DNA of 64,000 nt from Streptantibioticus ferralitis (GCF_029223525.1 NZ_JARHTQ010000010.1:1-64000); one strand, 5' to 3'. Shown: positions 25,896 through 37,300, numbered from the stretch's first letter. Notes: generated by a model not told the origin, from the sequence alone. Made by a program: numbers and translations.

Positions 25896-27353
25896 ATGCC
25901 CAACATACGCGTGATGAACTGGAACATCGAAAAGCTGGGCAAGACCAAGTTGGACGTGAACGGGATGGGCAGAGCCTTGGCGCGCACGGTCGTCGCCGCC
26001 GACGTGGACATCCTGCTGGTGTTGGAAGTCGTACCGGATTCGGCGATATATGCCATGGAGCAGTTGTCCCGAGCGCTCAACCTCGCCGAAGGGGCCGCGC
26101 GTCCGAACGCCCCCCGGGTCGCTCACCGGTGGCAGGGGTACTTTCTCTCCCCCAAATCGAGCACCGAGTGCTACGGCGTTTTCATCAGGGACCTCGACAC
26201 CGTTCGTCCGGTGTTCCCAGACACCGCCAAGGGCGACGAAAAGAATCCGCTGCGTGACCTCACGGACGTCAGCTTCAAGATATGGCCGTCGCCGGACTGG
26301 ACGAATAGCGCCTATCCGATCAGCAGCTCTCCGCCAACGTTTCCGCTCTGTCAGACATATCTGGGTGAAGACGCCGACAGCGACGACTCCGGGGAACGGC
26401 CGAACAAGCGTCGTCGCCACAACTTCCCGGGACAGTCCCAGGGCAATGGCGGGTTCGCGCTAGGATTGGGTTATCGACTTCCGGTGCTCACCATGTTCTG
26501 CGTGCACACGCGGAGCGCGGAGTATCTCATCCCCATCGTGGCCTGCCACCATGCCGCGGTACGGTCAGGCAGGAACGGCCTCGCGCAATCCCAGATCGAG
26601 CGGTTGAAGGAACTGCACATCGCCCAGTTGTTCAACGGGCTCGGGGCGAGCCGGCACATCGATGTCCTGGAGTCCGACAGCCCGCCGAAACATCGTCCGG
26701 TGCGGGTCCAAGAACTCTGTTTCACCGGTGACTACAACGTCGACTTCCTCAACAACGGGTCGAATGGCGCCAACGACCTCGCCGCGAAGAACTACCGTGC
26801 CTACCTCGCGCTCACCCCAACCCAGCAACAGGGCGGCTCGGCCACGCCGCCGGCGCTACCCGGGGAGGAGCAGAAACCGCCGGACATGACCAGGGGTCCC
26901 GTACCGGTTGCCCCACTGCCCGAGCACCATTGCTTTCCGCTGGGCCTTCGCGCTGCGGTCACCACCCAGGCAACCATCCTTCATCACTACAGGCCCAAGC
27001 AGCCGCCACCGCCCCCTCCCTACACGTCAGCCGCGTTCGACAACTTCTTCTACGGCGGCACTCGGATGTCCCAGGCCACCATCGCGCACGGAGTCGGGAA
27101 CATCGACTCCGGTGAGGTGGTGTACGTCCACGAGAACATCGTCCAGCAGGGCGGCGAGGCGGCGGACCGGCTTGTCGACGTCTCCCAAATCGCCGCGCAC
27201 TATTTCAAGCGAGGGACGAAGAACGCCAAACATGCGCCTGGACTTCTACAGCCTCACAGCGCCGGCACGCCCTTGAACTCCAACGACCGGCTCATCGGAG
27301 CGCGGTTCCTGAGCGACCATCTCCCGGTCGTCATACAGTTCGAATGCCCCTGA
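25896..27353 (+). CDS. Endonuclease/exonuclease/phosphatase (EEP)-fold enzyme
   Basis: This 485-residue protein has the metal-dependent EEP (DNase I-like) fold. Catalytic motifs are in order: MNWNIEKLG (Asn10), LLVLEVV (Glu44), TGDYNVDFLNN (Asp279, Asn281) and FLSDHLPVVIQF (Asp474, His475). The active site therefore looks intact. The enzyme is longer than usual because of inserts at about 140-190 and a Pro-rich loop (about 305-375). No signal peptide is present. The ATG at 25896 follows GGGGGAG. It leads a packed row of seven genes, and the next gene starts 16 bases after its stop. Substrate (nucleic acid, phosphoinositide or other phosphodiester) is unknown. Confidence 0.75.
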   Translation: MPNIRVMNWNIEKLGKTKLDVNGMGRALARTVVAADVDILLVLEVVPDSAIYAMEQLSRALNLAEGAARPNAPRVAHRWQGYFLSPKSSTECYGVFIRDLDTVRPVFPDTAKGDEKNPLRDLTDVSFKIWPSPDWTNSAYPISSSPPTFPLCQTYLGEDADSDDSGERPNKRRRHNFPGQSQGNGGFALGLGYRLPVLTMFCVHTRSAEYLIPIVACHHAAVRSGRNGLAQSQIERLKELHIAQLFNGLGASRHIDVLESDSPPKHRPVRVQELCFTGDYNVDFLNNGSNGANDLAAKNYRAYLALTPTQQQGGSATPPALPGEEQKPPDMTRGPVPVAPLPEHHCFPLGLRAAVTTQATILHHYRPKQPPPPPPYTSAAFDNFFYGGTRMSQATIAHGVGNIDSGEVVYVHENIVQQGGEAADRLVDVSQIAAHYFKRGTKNAKHAPGLLQPHSAGTPLNSNDRLIGARFLSDHLPVVIQFECP

Positions 27354-27369
27354 GTAGGAGTTTTCTTCC

Positions 27370-30300
27370 GTGGACTTAGCCGAGCTCAAGGGGATCGTCC
27401 GCCAGCGACTGCGATCACAACCGTTCACCGTGTCCGGAGCGGTTGTGGAGTCCCCCGCCATCACCACCTTGCTCACCGGGGCTTTCGGAACCGATGGCTG
27501 TACGGTCGAAGGTGCGCGGGTCACATCCGACACCGCGTCGGAGATCACGGTGCGCGGTGTGTTGCGCGAGAAGGTCGCCGGACTCACCCAACAGCCCGTC
27601 TCCATTACGTTCACCGTCGTCGGCTCCCAGGCCGAAGCGCATATCGAGTTGGCGGAACTGGGAGCGGACTGGCAGCCCTCGACCAGCTTCCCGGTGCTGG
27701 GTGGATCGGTACTGGACTCCTTTGAGTTCTCCAGTCCGGTACTCAATCTGGACTCGGACGGGCGCAGTGCACTGCCGCCGGGGTTTCCCGCCTCGCACGG
27801 CTACCCCGAGTACTCCGCCGACCTGCGTGCCAGGATGGTTCAGGGAATGAGCCTGCGGGCATCGCTCAAGCCCAAGAGCGGCGGTGAACTGCTCAGTTGG
27901 CTGCTCGGCCCGCCGCCCTGGGAGGTCAGCGGTCCCGTCGCGCTTCCGGCGGAGTACCCCAGCATCGTCCTGTCATCCCAGGTGGGCCACAGCGTCCAGT
28001 TGGGCGGTATCAAGGTCGGTTACTCCCTCAACCCCGCGACGCTGGCCGTCATTTCCCCGCACACGGAGAAACCTGTCCCCACCAGTGGTCTCCAGTTGGT
28101 GGGCGAGTTGAACACCACGCTCAACAGCGGTGCGGTGCGCATTCCCTTCGTGGTCCGGCAGAACTACCTGGACTCCTCACTCACCACCGTGGAGTCGGCC
28201 GTGCCACCGGCTACGGGGATCACCGTCGCGCAGATCGCGGAACTGCTCGGCATCACGGACTCCTCCCGGCTCACCTCTCAACTCCCGCAAGGATTCCCCC
28301 AGCTGTCCGAGGTCCATCTCGACGGGGTCTCGTTGACCATCGCGCCGCACAACCGCCAGGTGGTCTCCGCGAGCGTGACGGTGCGGTGGCAGCCTGAGAC
28401 GAGGTACGAGGTTCTGGGCGGCCTGATCTCCTTCAGGTCCCTCGCTTTGACCTTCACCTACCTCGCGGCGCCGGTGGGCGGCACGCCGTGTGTGCTGACC
28501 GACGTCACTGCCGAGGCCGCCATCGGCGGCTCCACGCTCACCGCCGGCATCAGCCCTGCGGAAGGAACCTTCTGGTGCGAACTCGGCGCGGATGAGGGTG
28601 AATCGGGGGACGTCGTCGATCTCACCGCACTGGTGAAACAGACCGAAACCACTGGATCCGTGCCCATGCCCGCCGTGGTCTGCACCTGGGCGCGGGTCTT
28701 CGGTGACGTGGCTACGGGCACATATCGGGTACAGGCCTCTGCGGGCGACTGGAAGTTGAAGTTCTCCACCAGTGAACTGGTGGTCAGCGAGGTGAGCCTG
28801 GACATCGCCAAGGACTCCACCGGATTCTCCGGCCAGATCGTCGGCCAACTGGCCATCGCCGGAGTCAGGTTGTTCGGCCGGGCCGAATACCACGGCAAAC
28901 GTGGCTGGGTATTCCAACTCGGTACCCTGGAGAGCGCGAACATCTCACTGACCGCACTGGCCGCGGAGGCGGCCGGGATGTTCGATCTCCATGTCCCGGC
29001 CACGCTGCCAGACCTCACCCTGGACTCCGTCAACGTCACGTTCGACGTCGCCACGGGAGAGTTCACCTTCGCCTGCGGTGCGACCCTCGACCTCCCCAGC
29101 GGTACGGCGGCACTGGGCGTGGAGATCACCAAGAACTCCTTCACCGGGCTGCTGTGGATCGGCGACTCCTACTTCGAGATCGACCTGACGAAACAAGGGA
29201 AGGACAAGTCCTTCACGGCCACCTGGCAGGCCGCCGATCAGAAAGACGCGCTGAAACTCTCCACCATCATCAGGGAGTTCGGTGCGGACGCCCCGGCGAT
29301 CCCCTCCCCCTTCGACATCGCGCTGACCTCCGCGACGGTGCGGTACGACGGCACCGACCATGGACTCGCCGTCGCCGCGACCTCCCAGCAGGGGGACGTC
29401 GCCTTCGTCACCCTGCCGAAACGGACCACCCCCACCACGATGGAGGCGGCACGGGTGGTGCTGGCCACGGTCCGGCTCGACGCCGGCCTGGCGGACCTTC
29501 CGGCGCTGGGACCGCAGATCCCGCCGGACCTGGATCTGCGACTGGCCGGGGTGCGCGTGGTGGCGGCCTCCCGTGCCCTCACCACCGACGCGGACGTCAA
29601 ACGCGTCAACGCCATGCTGGCGTCCGTCGCCTCGTCGAACCCGACACTGCGGCTTCCGGCGGACGGCATGACCGGCAAGACGCTCCTCGGGCTGGCGGTG
29701 GTGATCCGCGGCGAAACCCTGGTGCTGGGCGCCCCCGACGGGGCCGGCCCGAAGAACCTCGCGCTGCCACCCGCCGCGCCCGGCACCACGGCGACGGGTC
29801 AGCGACCGGGGCTCGGCCCATCAGCGACCGGGGAGCGGCCGCGGTCAGGCTCCGGCGAACCGGCCCGCGCCGAGGAAGGCACCGCGGGCACGCTCTGGCA
29901 CCAGGTCGACCTCGCCCTCGGGCCGGTGCGTCTCGACCGCCTCGGAGTCCGGTACGACCAAGGAACCGTCTGGCTGTTGGTGGACGCCGGGGTGGACATC
30001 GGCGGGCTGGTCCTGTCCGGCCGCGGTCTGGGACTGGGCATCCCGCTGGCTGACCCCCAGCACATCACGCCCTGTCTGGAGGGGCTCGGTGTCGCCTGGG
30101 CGCGCCCGCCGCTGGAACTGTCCGGAGCCTTCGTCAACGAGCGGAACCCCGACTACCTGGTGAAGGCCGTCGGCGCCGCCGTGCTCACGGCGCCGACGCT
30201 CAGTGTCAGCGCCGTCGGGGGGTACGCCCAGCGGGTCGGTCAGCAGCCCTCGCTCTTCGTCTTCGGCCAGCTCGGCTTCGCCGAGGGGCAGGGCCTCGGG

Positions 30301-32064
30301 CCGCCGCCGTTCCGCATCACCGGCGCCGCCGCCGGTTTTGGCTACAACACCAGCGTCCGCTCGCCGGACATCACCGAGGTGGACGTCTTCCCGTTCATGC
30401 CCGCGGAGAAGGGCGGCGGGACGGATGCGATGGCCCTGCTGGACTCGTTGACGAAGGGCACCGGCGGCGGCAAGCCATGGCTCAGCGAAGCGCCGGGACG
30501 GGTGTGGCTGGCGGCCGGTCTGCGCTTCGACTCGTTCCAGTTCGTGCACTGTCGCGCGCTGGCCCTGGGTGAGTTCAGCCTCGAAGGCGACCGGGAGTTC
30601 ACCCTCGCCCTCCTCGGCCACGCGTCCGCCGACTTCCCGTTACGCACCACCGGCGCCGCCCGCTACGCGCACGTCGGTCTCACACTCGCCGCCTCATACA
30701 CGTCCTACGAGGACGCGCTGAGGGTGAAGGCACGCATCCAGCCGGGTTCCTATCTGGTCCACCCGTCCTGCAAGTTGAGCGGGGACGCGGCCTTCGCGCT
30801 CTGGTTCGGCCGCAGTCCGCACGCCGGGGACTTCGTGCTGACCGTCGGCGGATACCATCCACGGTTCGTCCGACCCGCCCACTACCCCGCGGCGGACCGG
30901 CTGCGTCTGGAGTGGGACTGGGGCCCGGTGTCGTTGCGCGGCGCCTGCTACGCGGCGCTCACACCGTCCGCGTTCATGGTGGGCGCCGAACTCCAGCTGG
31001 CCTTCCACGAGGGGCCGATCAGCGCGTGGTGCCGCGCGGTGTTGGACGCGCTGGTCCAGTGGGACCCGTTCCAGTTCCGGGTCGGTCTCTCGGTGCGCAT
31101 CGGTGTGCACATCGACATCCTCATTCCCATCAACGCCGAGATCGGCGTCGACCTGGATCTGTGGGGGCCGCCCACCGGCGGAATCGCCCATGTGCACGTG
31201 GTGTTCGGGTGGACCTTCGACATCCGATTCGGTGAGGATCCGCCGGCGGCGCCGAAACGGCTCGGCTGGGACGACTTCGTCGCCCGTATGCTGCCCGGTC
31301 CCGTGGTGCAGGTCGTGGTGGAGTCCGGGCGGCTTCCGGCGCGGCCCGCCAACGGGACGGAAGAACAGCGAGACGAGATCTGCGAGATGTCCCGGGAAGG
31401 CTTCACCGCGCTCACCCGGTCCACGGTCCCCGCCGAGAAGGTACGGATCGTCACACCATCCACCCCGGACGGCAGGGCACCGGCCAACGCCCAGGACGGC
31501 AAGGCCATCGCCGTCCGCCCGGTCGGGGCGGACCGGGCGAGCTCCGTGCACAAGATCACGGTCAGCCACGACGGACAGGTCATCGACCCGGAAGCGGCCC
31601 CCTACCGCTGGACGGTGGTCCCGCAGCAGGGCAAGGTGCCGCTCGCCCTGTGGGGAGCCCCGCTCGCCTCGGCCGACAACTCCCCGCCCATGCCCGACGC
31701 GAGGAAGCCGGAGCTGGTCGACGCCGTGACGGGCACGCGGATCACCGCGCCGCGGCCTGAACCGGCTCCCGACCCGGTGGCGGCCACCGAGAAGGCGATC
31801 AGCTGGGAGTGCGAGCAGGACGCCGAGACCCCGCTTCCCTCCGCCGGTCAGGCCGGGCCCGCTCCCACCCGCCCGTACCCCCGCTCCACCCTCGCCACCG
31901 AGCTGACCACCACGGATCGCCAGGTCTTCGCGGAGGGTCTGCACACCTGCGGGGTGGCGCTGCCCCCGGGGGGCTCCCTCACCGACTCGTTGCGGGAGTA
32001 CACCCAACACCTCCACTCCTACCTGCGCGCCGACCCGATGGCGCAGCTCACCGAGGCGTCATGA
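27370..32064 (+). CDS. Giant beta-rich protein, DUF6603-like
   Basis: This 1564-residue protein has no signal peptide or membrane helix. Residues 1-820 are a long series of Ser/Thr/Gly-rich beta segments, several opening with a 'GVxLTIAPH', 'VNVTFDVATGEF' or 'SATVRYDG' style of strand. A Pro/Gly/Ala linker (about 800-840) leads to the second half, with VLSGRGLGLGIPL, LEGLGVAWARPPLELSGAFV and ITGAAAGFGYNTSVRSPD. This part resembles DUF6603, a domain of unknown function in very large actinobacterial and fungal proteins. The tail (1290-1564) is polar. The GTG at 27370 has AGGAG at 27355. Its size and fold suggest a scaffold or shell. Confidence 0.65.
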   Translation: MDLAELKGIVRQRLRSQPFTVSGAVVESPAITTLLTGAFGTDGCTVEGARVTSDTASEITVRGVLREKVAGLTQQPVSITFTVVGSQAEAHIELAELGADWQPSTSFPVLGGSVLDSFEFSSPVLNLDSDGRSALPPGFPASHGYPEYSADLRARMVQGMSLRASLKPKSGGELLSWLLGPPPWEVSGPVALPAEYPSIVLSSQVGHSVQLGGIKVGYSLNPATLAVISPHTEKPVPTSGLQLVGELNTTLNSGAVRIPFVVRQNYLDSSLTTVESAVPPATGITVAQIAELLGITDSSRLTSQLPQGFPQLSEVHLDGVSLTIAPHNRQVVSASVTVRWQPETRYEVLGGLISFRSLALTFTYLAAPVGGTPCVLTDVTAEAAIGGSTLTAGISPAEGTFWCELGADEGESGDVVDLTALVKQTETTGSVPMPAVVCTWARVFGDVATGTYRVQASAGDWKLKFSTSELVVSEVSLDIAKDSTGFSGQIVGQLAIAGVRLFGRAEYHGKRGWVFQLGTLESANISLTALAAEAAGMFDLHVPATLPDLTLDSVNVTFDVATGEFTFACGATLDLPSGTAALGVEITKNSFTGLLWIGDSYFEIDLTKQGKDKSFTATWQAADQKDALKLSTIIREFGADAPAIPSPFDIALTSATVRYDGTDHGLAVAATSQQGDVAFVTLPKRTTPTTMEAARVVLATVRLDAGLADLPALGPQIPPDLDLRLAGVRVVAASRALTTDADVKRVNAMLASVASSNPTLRLPADGMTGKTLLGLAVVIRGETLVLGAPDGAGPKNLALPPAAPGTTATGQRPGLGPSATGERPRSGSGEPARAEEGTAGTLWHQVDLALGPVRLDRLGVRYDQGTVWLLVDAGVDIGGLVLSGRGLGLGIPLADPQHITPCLEGLGVAWARPPLELSGAFVNERNPDYLVKAVGAAVLTAPTLSVSAVGGYAQRVGQQPSLFVFGQLGFAEGQGLGPPPFRITGAAAGFGYNTSVRSPDITEVDVFPFMPAEKGGGTDAMALLDSLTKGTGGGKPWLSEAPGRVWLAAGLRFDSFQFVHCRALALGEFSLEGDREFTLALLGHASADFPLRTTGAARYAHVGLTLAASYTSYEDALRVKARIQPGSYLVHPSCKLSGDAAFALWFGRSPHAGDFVLTVGGYHPRFVRPAHYPAADRLRLEWDWGPVSLRGACYAALTPSAFMVGAELQLAFHEGPISAWCRAVLDALVQWDPFQFRVGLSVRIGVHIDILIPINAEIGVDLDLWGPPTGGIAHVHVVFGWTFDIRFGEDPPAAPKRLGWDDFVARMLPGPVVQVVVESGRLPARPANGTEEQRDEICEMSREGFTALTRSTVPAEKVRIVTPSTPDGRAPANAQDGKAIAVRPVGADRASSVHKITVSHDGQVIDPEAAPYRWTVVPQQGKVPLALWGAPLASADNSPPMPDARKPELVDAVTGTRITAPRPEPAPDPVAATEKAISWECEQDAETPLPSAGQAGPAPTRPYPRSTLATELTTTDRQVFAEGLHTCGVALPPGGSLTDSLREYTQHLHSYLRADPMAQLTEAS

Positions 32065-32092
32065 GTGCCGTCCGCCATGTGAAGGGAATGCT

Positions 32093-34357
32093 GTGATTCC
32101 CAACCGAACCCTGTCCCTGCACGACTACTGGAACGGCGTACCCGCGGGCGAGTACACCATCACGGTGGAGCAATCGGTCAGCGGCACCGTCGACGCCCAC
32201 TCCTTCGGAAAGTCCTTCTCGGACACCCGCACCCTTCAGGTCCGCGGGCCGCGGTTCGCGCTCACCTCGGAGTTGGTGTACGCGACCTACCCGGTCCCCG
32301 GCTCCACCGGTCAGTACGGCAACGACCTGCCACACCTGGTGCTCTCCCGCGCCGTGCTGCCATGGGAGCGCATACTGGACGCGTCGGAGCCCACCGTGCC
32401 GTGGCTCGCGCTGCTGCTGCTCGACGAGAACGAGCTGCCCGTCGACGCGGCCTCGGGCCGTGGCGACCAGACCCGTCCGGTGAGCGAACTGCTCCCTGGC
32501 TCCAGCCACGTTCAGCCGGCGAAGACCCTGGTACCCGAGCTCGCCGCGGAGAAGGACCCGGCCGGACCCGCCACCTGCCGGACGATCGACATCCCGGTAG
32601 GCGTCTTCACCGACGTCATGCCCCGCTTCACCGAGTTGCGCGACCTCTGCCACGTACGGCGGGTGGCCGGAGCGGGCGGCGGCGACTACGCGGTGGTGCT
32701 CAGCAACCGCCTGCCGCGCGGCGATGCCCGTTACACCGCCCACCTGGTGTCGCTGGAGGGATTCGGCAAGGACCAGCTCTCCGGCAGGGTTCCGTTGTCG
32801 CTGCCGGACCAGAGCCAGGCGGAGAAGGTACGGATGGTCTCACTGTGGTCCTGGTCCTTCACCAGCAGCGCACGTGCCAAGCCAAGTTTCCTGGCGGTGG
32901 CGAAGAACCTGGCCGACCGCAGCAAGGGGAAGCTCCCGCTGCGCCTGCCCGACACCTCGACGGGCGACGGCTCCGTGGCGAAGCGACTGTGGAACGGATA
33001 TGTTCCGGTCGGCCACCAACTGCCCACGGGCGAGCGCAGCTTCGCCTGGTACCGCGGGCCGTTCACGCCCGTGGTACCGCAGGCGCTGCCCGCCGGGGAG
33101 AAGGCACTGGCGTCCGAAGCGGCGGCGCTGATCTACTCCGTGGGCCACGGGGTGTTCGACGTCAGCTACGCCTCCGCGTTCGCCCTGGGAAAGACCATTG
33201 CGCTGGCCAACACCGACCTGGCGAAGTCACTGGGCGAGCTGCGCCAGCAGGGAATGCGAGCCGCCCAGGAGTTCGCCAAGCGGCTGGGGCAAGGGCTCTC
33301 CATGGACACGGGTGTCGGGGAGCGCCACCGGACGAAGCGCCAGATCGACGCCGTACCGGCCGATCCGTTGGCGGGCGTCGGCACGATCACCCGGTCCGCG
33401 TTCGAGCGGCTGGCCGGGGCCACCAACCTGCTGGCGGAGGGGCCGGAGACGCCCGGGGAACACCCCGCGCGATCGCGCCCGATCGGCGCGGTGGGCGCCG
33501 CACCGGCCGAGGGCACCGATCCACTGGCGCCGCTGCTGTCCTCCTCGGCCGGCGGCGCGGACGGCTCCCCTGCGCTACGCGCGGTGCGCCACACGGTGGC
33601 CCGGCACGCCCAGCGGATCGCCAAGGCTGGTCTGGACCCTGACAAGCTCCTGACGGCCGTGCCGTTTGACCATCTCGTGCCCAACGCGGACCTGCTGCCT
33701 CCGGAAAGCGTGCGCTTCTTCCACGTCGACCCGGAGTGGGTCAAGGCGCTGACCGCGGGCGCCAGCAGCCTCGGCCTCAGCACCACCTTGGACATCCAGT
33801 TGCACACGGAGCTCAACCAACGGGTGCTGGCGACCACCGCGTTGCCCGCCGCGGGCATGCTGCTGCGGTCGACGTTGTACCGTGACTGGCCCGATCTGCT
33901 GGTCCTCGCCCGGCGGAACACCTCCGGCGGGAGCGAGGACGTGCTGTTCGGCGCTCCCCGGCCGCTCGCGCCCGATCTGGCGCTGGTCTTCTTCAGCCAG
34001 CCGCCCGACACGGTGGTGATCCGACAGCCGCCCCAGGTGCTCCACTTCGGCCTGGACGGTGCCGACTTCATCCAGTTGCGCCATCCCCGCCAGCCAGGCG
34101 GGGGCGAGGTGGGCTCGTCCATGGACCGGCGGCTGACCGGTATCGGTGGTCTGCTCCGCGCCCGTCAGGGCGCGGGCGGCCGGGAGGTGCTGGACGTGGA
34201 GGCGCTGGCCACCGCACTCCGCGACAAGCTGGCCGAGTCACCGCCGGAATGGGAATCCTCGCAACCTCTTCCGCCCGCCGTGCTCGGCCTGCAACTGCTC
34301 AACACTCCGGGTCAGTTGGTGCTCGGCACCGCCCTGAAGGACGGTGCGGAGTCATGA
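32093..34357 (+). CDS. Large hypothetical protein of the DUF6603-like cluster
   Basis: This 754-residue protein of unknown family begins MIPNRTLSLHDYWNGVPAGE. A striking early segment is PRFALTSELVYATYPVPGST, followed by NDLPHLVLSRAVLPWER, which looks like a conserved signature (buried strand, then 'LPH-VL-R--LPWER'). Residues 340-420 are helical and 420-510 are a Pro/Ala/Gly-rich linker. No signal peptide is present. The GTG start overlaps the stop of an 11-codon mini-ORF whose ATG in turn overlaps the stop of the giant gene, so translation may be passed along. The stop overlaps the next start (ATGA). Confidence 0.6.
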   Translation: MIPNRTLSLHDYWNGVPAGEYTITVEQSVSGTVDAHSFGKSFSDTRTLQVRGPRFALTSELVYATYPVPGSTGQYGNDLPHLVLSRAVLPWERILDASEPTVPWLALLLLDENELPVDAASGRGDQTRPVSELLPGSSHVQPAKTLVPELAAEKDPAGPATCRTIDIPVGVFTDVMPRFTELRDLCHVRRVAGAGGGDYAVVLSNRLPRGDARYTAHLVSLEGFGKDQLSGRVPLSLPDQSQAEKVRMVSLWSWSFTSSARAKPSFLAVAKNLADRSKGKLPLRLPDTSTGDGSVAKRLWNGYVPVGHQLPTGERSFAWYRGPFTPVVPQALPAGEKALASEAAALIYSVGHGVFDVSYASAFALGKTIALANTDLAKSLGELRQQGMRAAQEFAKRLGQGLSMDTGVGERHRTKRQIDAVPADPLAGVGTITRSAFERLAGATNLLAEGPETPGEHPARSRPIGAVGAAPAEGTDPLAPLLSSSAGGADGSPALRAVRHTVARHAQRIAKAGLDPDKLLTAVPFDHLVPNADLLPPESVRFFHVDPEWVKALTAGASSLGLSTTLDIQLHTELNQRVLATTALPAAGMLLRSTLYRDWPDLLVLARRNTSGGSEDVLFGAPRPLAPDLALVFFSQPPDTVVIRQPPQVLHFGLDGADFIQLRHPRQPGGGEVGSSMDRRLTGIGGLLRARQGAGGREVLDVEALATALRDKLAESPPEWESSQPLPPAVLGLQLLNTPGQLVLGTALKDGAES

Positions 34358-37300
34358 GCACAGCGACCGACATCTTCGAGGAAGGGAACGGCAGCGGGAT
34401 GACGGACACCTCGCAGTCGCTGATCGTGCCGGTGGAGGTGGCGGCGTTGGCGGTCACCGGCCAGATGACCGTCTCCTCGATGTTCCGCCGCTGGGTACCG
34501 AAGTTCTTCAAGCGCAAACCACGGCAGAGTCCGGAGCCGGACCCCTCCGCCGCCAGCGACCTGGGACAGCCCCAGGACCGTGGCGTCTATCTGCACTGGC
34601 TCCTTCCACCGGCGCTGGTGCGCGGCCGGGTGGATCTCAGTACGGGACAGGGCACTGAAGCCGACATCGCCTTTCCCACCATCCCCAACCGGTGGCTGGT
34701 GGTGCGTCACTTCCGCCCGACCGCCGAATCCGGGAAGCCGCTGCCCAAGGCGGCCGGATGGCTGATCCGCAGCGACTTCCTCGACCCGAGAAAGGGAACC
34801 TCGCCCTACCTGCACAACGGCGAGTCGACCAAGATCGGTGCCAGCATCGACCTTGAGAACGGTTCCTGGAGCGAACCGCTGGCCCCGCGGCCGCAGTTCC
34901 TCACCGCCGCGGGTCCCGGCCTGCCGGACTTCACCTCCTTCCAGCCCTACAACGCCAATGTGCTCTCCTTCCACGACCAGTTGCCGGACGGCCTGATCGA
35001 CACCGCGGGAACCATCAGCTACCTCGTGGCCGGCTGGTACTCGGACGCCGACGAAGACCCGCTCTGCGCCCGGCAGATCGAGAAGCTCCTGACTTTCCGC
35101 GGTGAGGCGGCCCACCACACCACGGAACAGTCACGCTTCGAGGCCGCGTTGCACGCTCTGGGGTGGCGGTGCGCCGACGGCACCCGGGCCGTCCACCGAT
35201 CGCTCTACGTGGGCACCACGCTGGGCCTGGCGTGGCAGGTGGACGCCACGCCCGACTCCGACCTGCCGATGTTCCCGATGCGCGACATGCGGGTCGCGGT
35301 GGGCAACGGAGCGACCGACGCGCGCACCGCGCTGCTGGAGGAGACCGCCACACCACGTGACCGTCTGCTGCTCGAGGCGTTCGAGTACGGAGTGCTCGAC
35401 GAACTCGACGACGCCTTGGTCGACGGCGGCCGTGACATCCTCGACGCCGCCGCCCACCGCACCTGGTTCTCGCCGACGCCTGCCGGCTTCACCTGGCAAA
35501 TCGTGGATTGCCCACCGGCACACGGCGAACAGGAACCGGCCCGCAAGCCGCGACCTGACGAGGAGGTCATGGCCGAACGTGCCTGGCTGGCCCGGCTCAA
35601 CCGGGACCAAAGGGCGTTCGACGACGCGATGCGCGACCTCGCCGCGCTGCGCGGCCGACTCTACGGCCTGTGGTGGTCATCCGGGCTCGAGGCGGCGCCC
35701 GACGACTTCAGGACCGACTGCGCCACGCAGCTCGACCCCGCCAGGGACGGTCTGGCCAAGCGGGTGAAGTCCCAGTGGGAAGCCTGCTTCGGCGCGGACG
35801 GCGCGCGCGCGAAGATCCCGTACGGCGACACGCCGAGCGCACTGCGGGCGAGCATCGAGGAGTACCGCGAACAGCACAAGCTCTCCACGGGCAGACCGCT
35901 GGCCGCCGACCGCGAGCTGAAACGGGTACCGGCCGCCCCCTACCAGCGGCCAACCGACCCGGTGGTGCTGATCAACGGGCCCGGCGCAAGGATGGAACCG
36001 CCGCGCACCACCCCGCTCGACTGCCGCACCCCCGCCCAACTGCTCGCCGGCGTCGCGCTGGAGGAGGGCATCCCCACCACACCGAGCCGGATTCCGCCCG
36101 CCCCAGCACACCTGGCCGATGTGACCGGGGCACTGCCCTGGGCGCCCATGGCCGATGTCCTGGCGGAGTTCGCGGTGCTCGAGGAGGCCGCGCGGCTGGT
36201 GTGGCCCAGTGGTAGCCCCGAGCAACGGCCCCGCGGACCACTCGATCAGATCTCGTACCAGGGGAAGAGCCTCAGGATCCACGACCGTGCCGGGAAGGAC
36301 GGCGTCTGGCCGGAGTTCACCGAACTGTGGCGGCAGCCATGGCGGCCGCTCTACCTGCTGTGGCAAGTCAGCTGCCATCCGCTGCCGTACCTCACCGGCA
36401 GCGAGGAGTCCGCGGTGGCCAACTGGACGTTCGACGGCCGACGGCACCGGTGGTCCGGTACGGGCAATCTGAAGGACCAGTCCATCAGGGGCCGGGCCAG
36501 GCTCTCCCCACTACCGGGTTTCGCGCTGCGCGGACGAGTCGAGGAGTACATCAACAGGTACGGCGATGAGTACGCCGACACACTGCGGCGACAGGCCGAC
36601 TCGGAGCAGAACCGGAACCAGATCTCACAGACCCTGGACGGCATCAACGCCTGGCTGGCGCAACGGGTTCCGGCACACCACTTCGACCCCTTGGACGGCC
36701 CGGGCAGGACGCTGCTGGCCACTGAGCCGGTGGTGCCCAACCCCGCCGTTGACGAGGAGCTGCGCCACTTCGACCCGGTTCGATCGGCTCAACTCATCTT
36801 CGCCGACCTGACGTTGGTCGACCAGTTCGGCCAGACCTGCCGACTGGTCAACCCAAACGTCCCGGCCGAACGGCGGCTGTTGAGGGCGCCCAGCGTGACG
36901 CCCGATCCCGACCCCGATCACCCAGACGAACCGCTGGTCGCCAACGCGTCGGAGGCCGGGTACCGTGACCGGTTCGTCCAACTGCCACCCCGTCTCCACC
37001 AACCGGCCCGCACCCGCCTTGAGTGGCTCTCCGGACGCGACGACGACCATCCCGTCTCCGTGGACGCCCTACCGGTCGACCCAGATCACACCCCCGTGTG
37101 CGGCTGGCTGGTGCCCAATGCCCGAGAGGGCACGCTACTGGTGTACGGCGGGAAGGGCGAAGGCCTGGGCGAGCTGCACATCGCCGGGGAGCAGGGCAAG
37201 GAGCGGGTGGAGTGGATTCCGCTGCCCGGCTCTCCCTGGCTGACGCGCCAGACGGTCCTGGCTGACTCCGACACGTTCACCACGGCCCATCCGCATCTCG

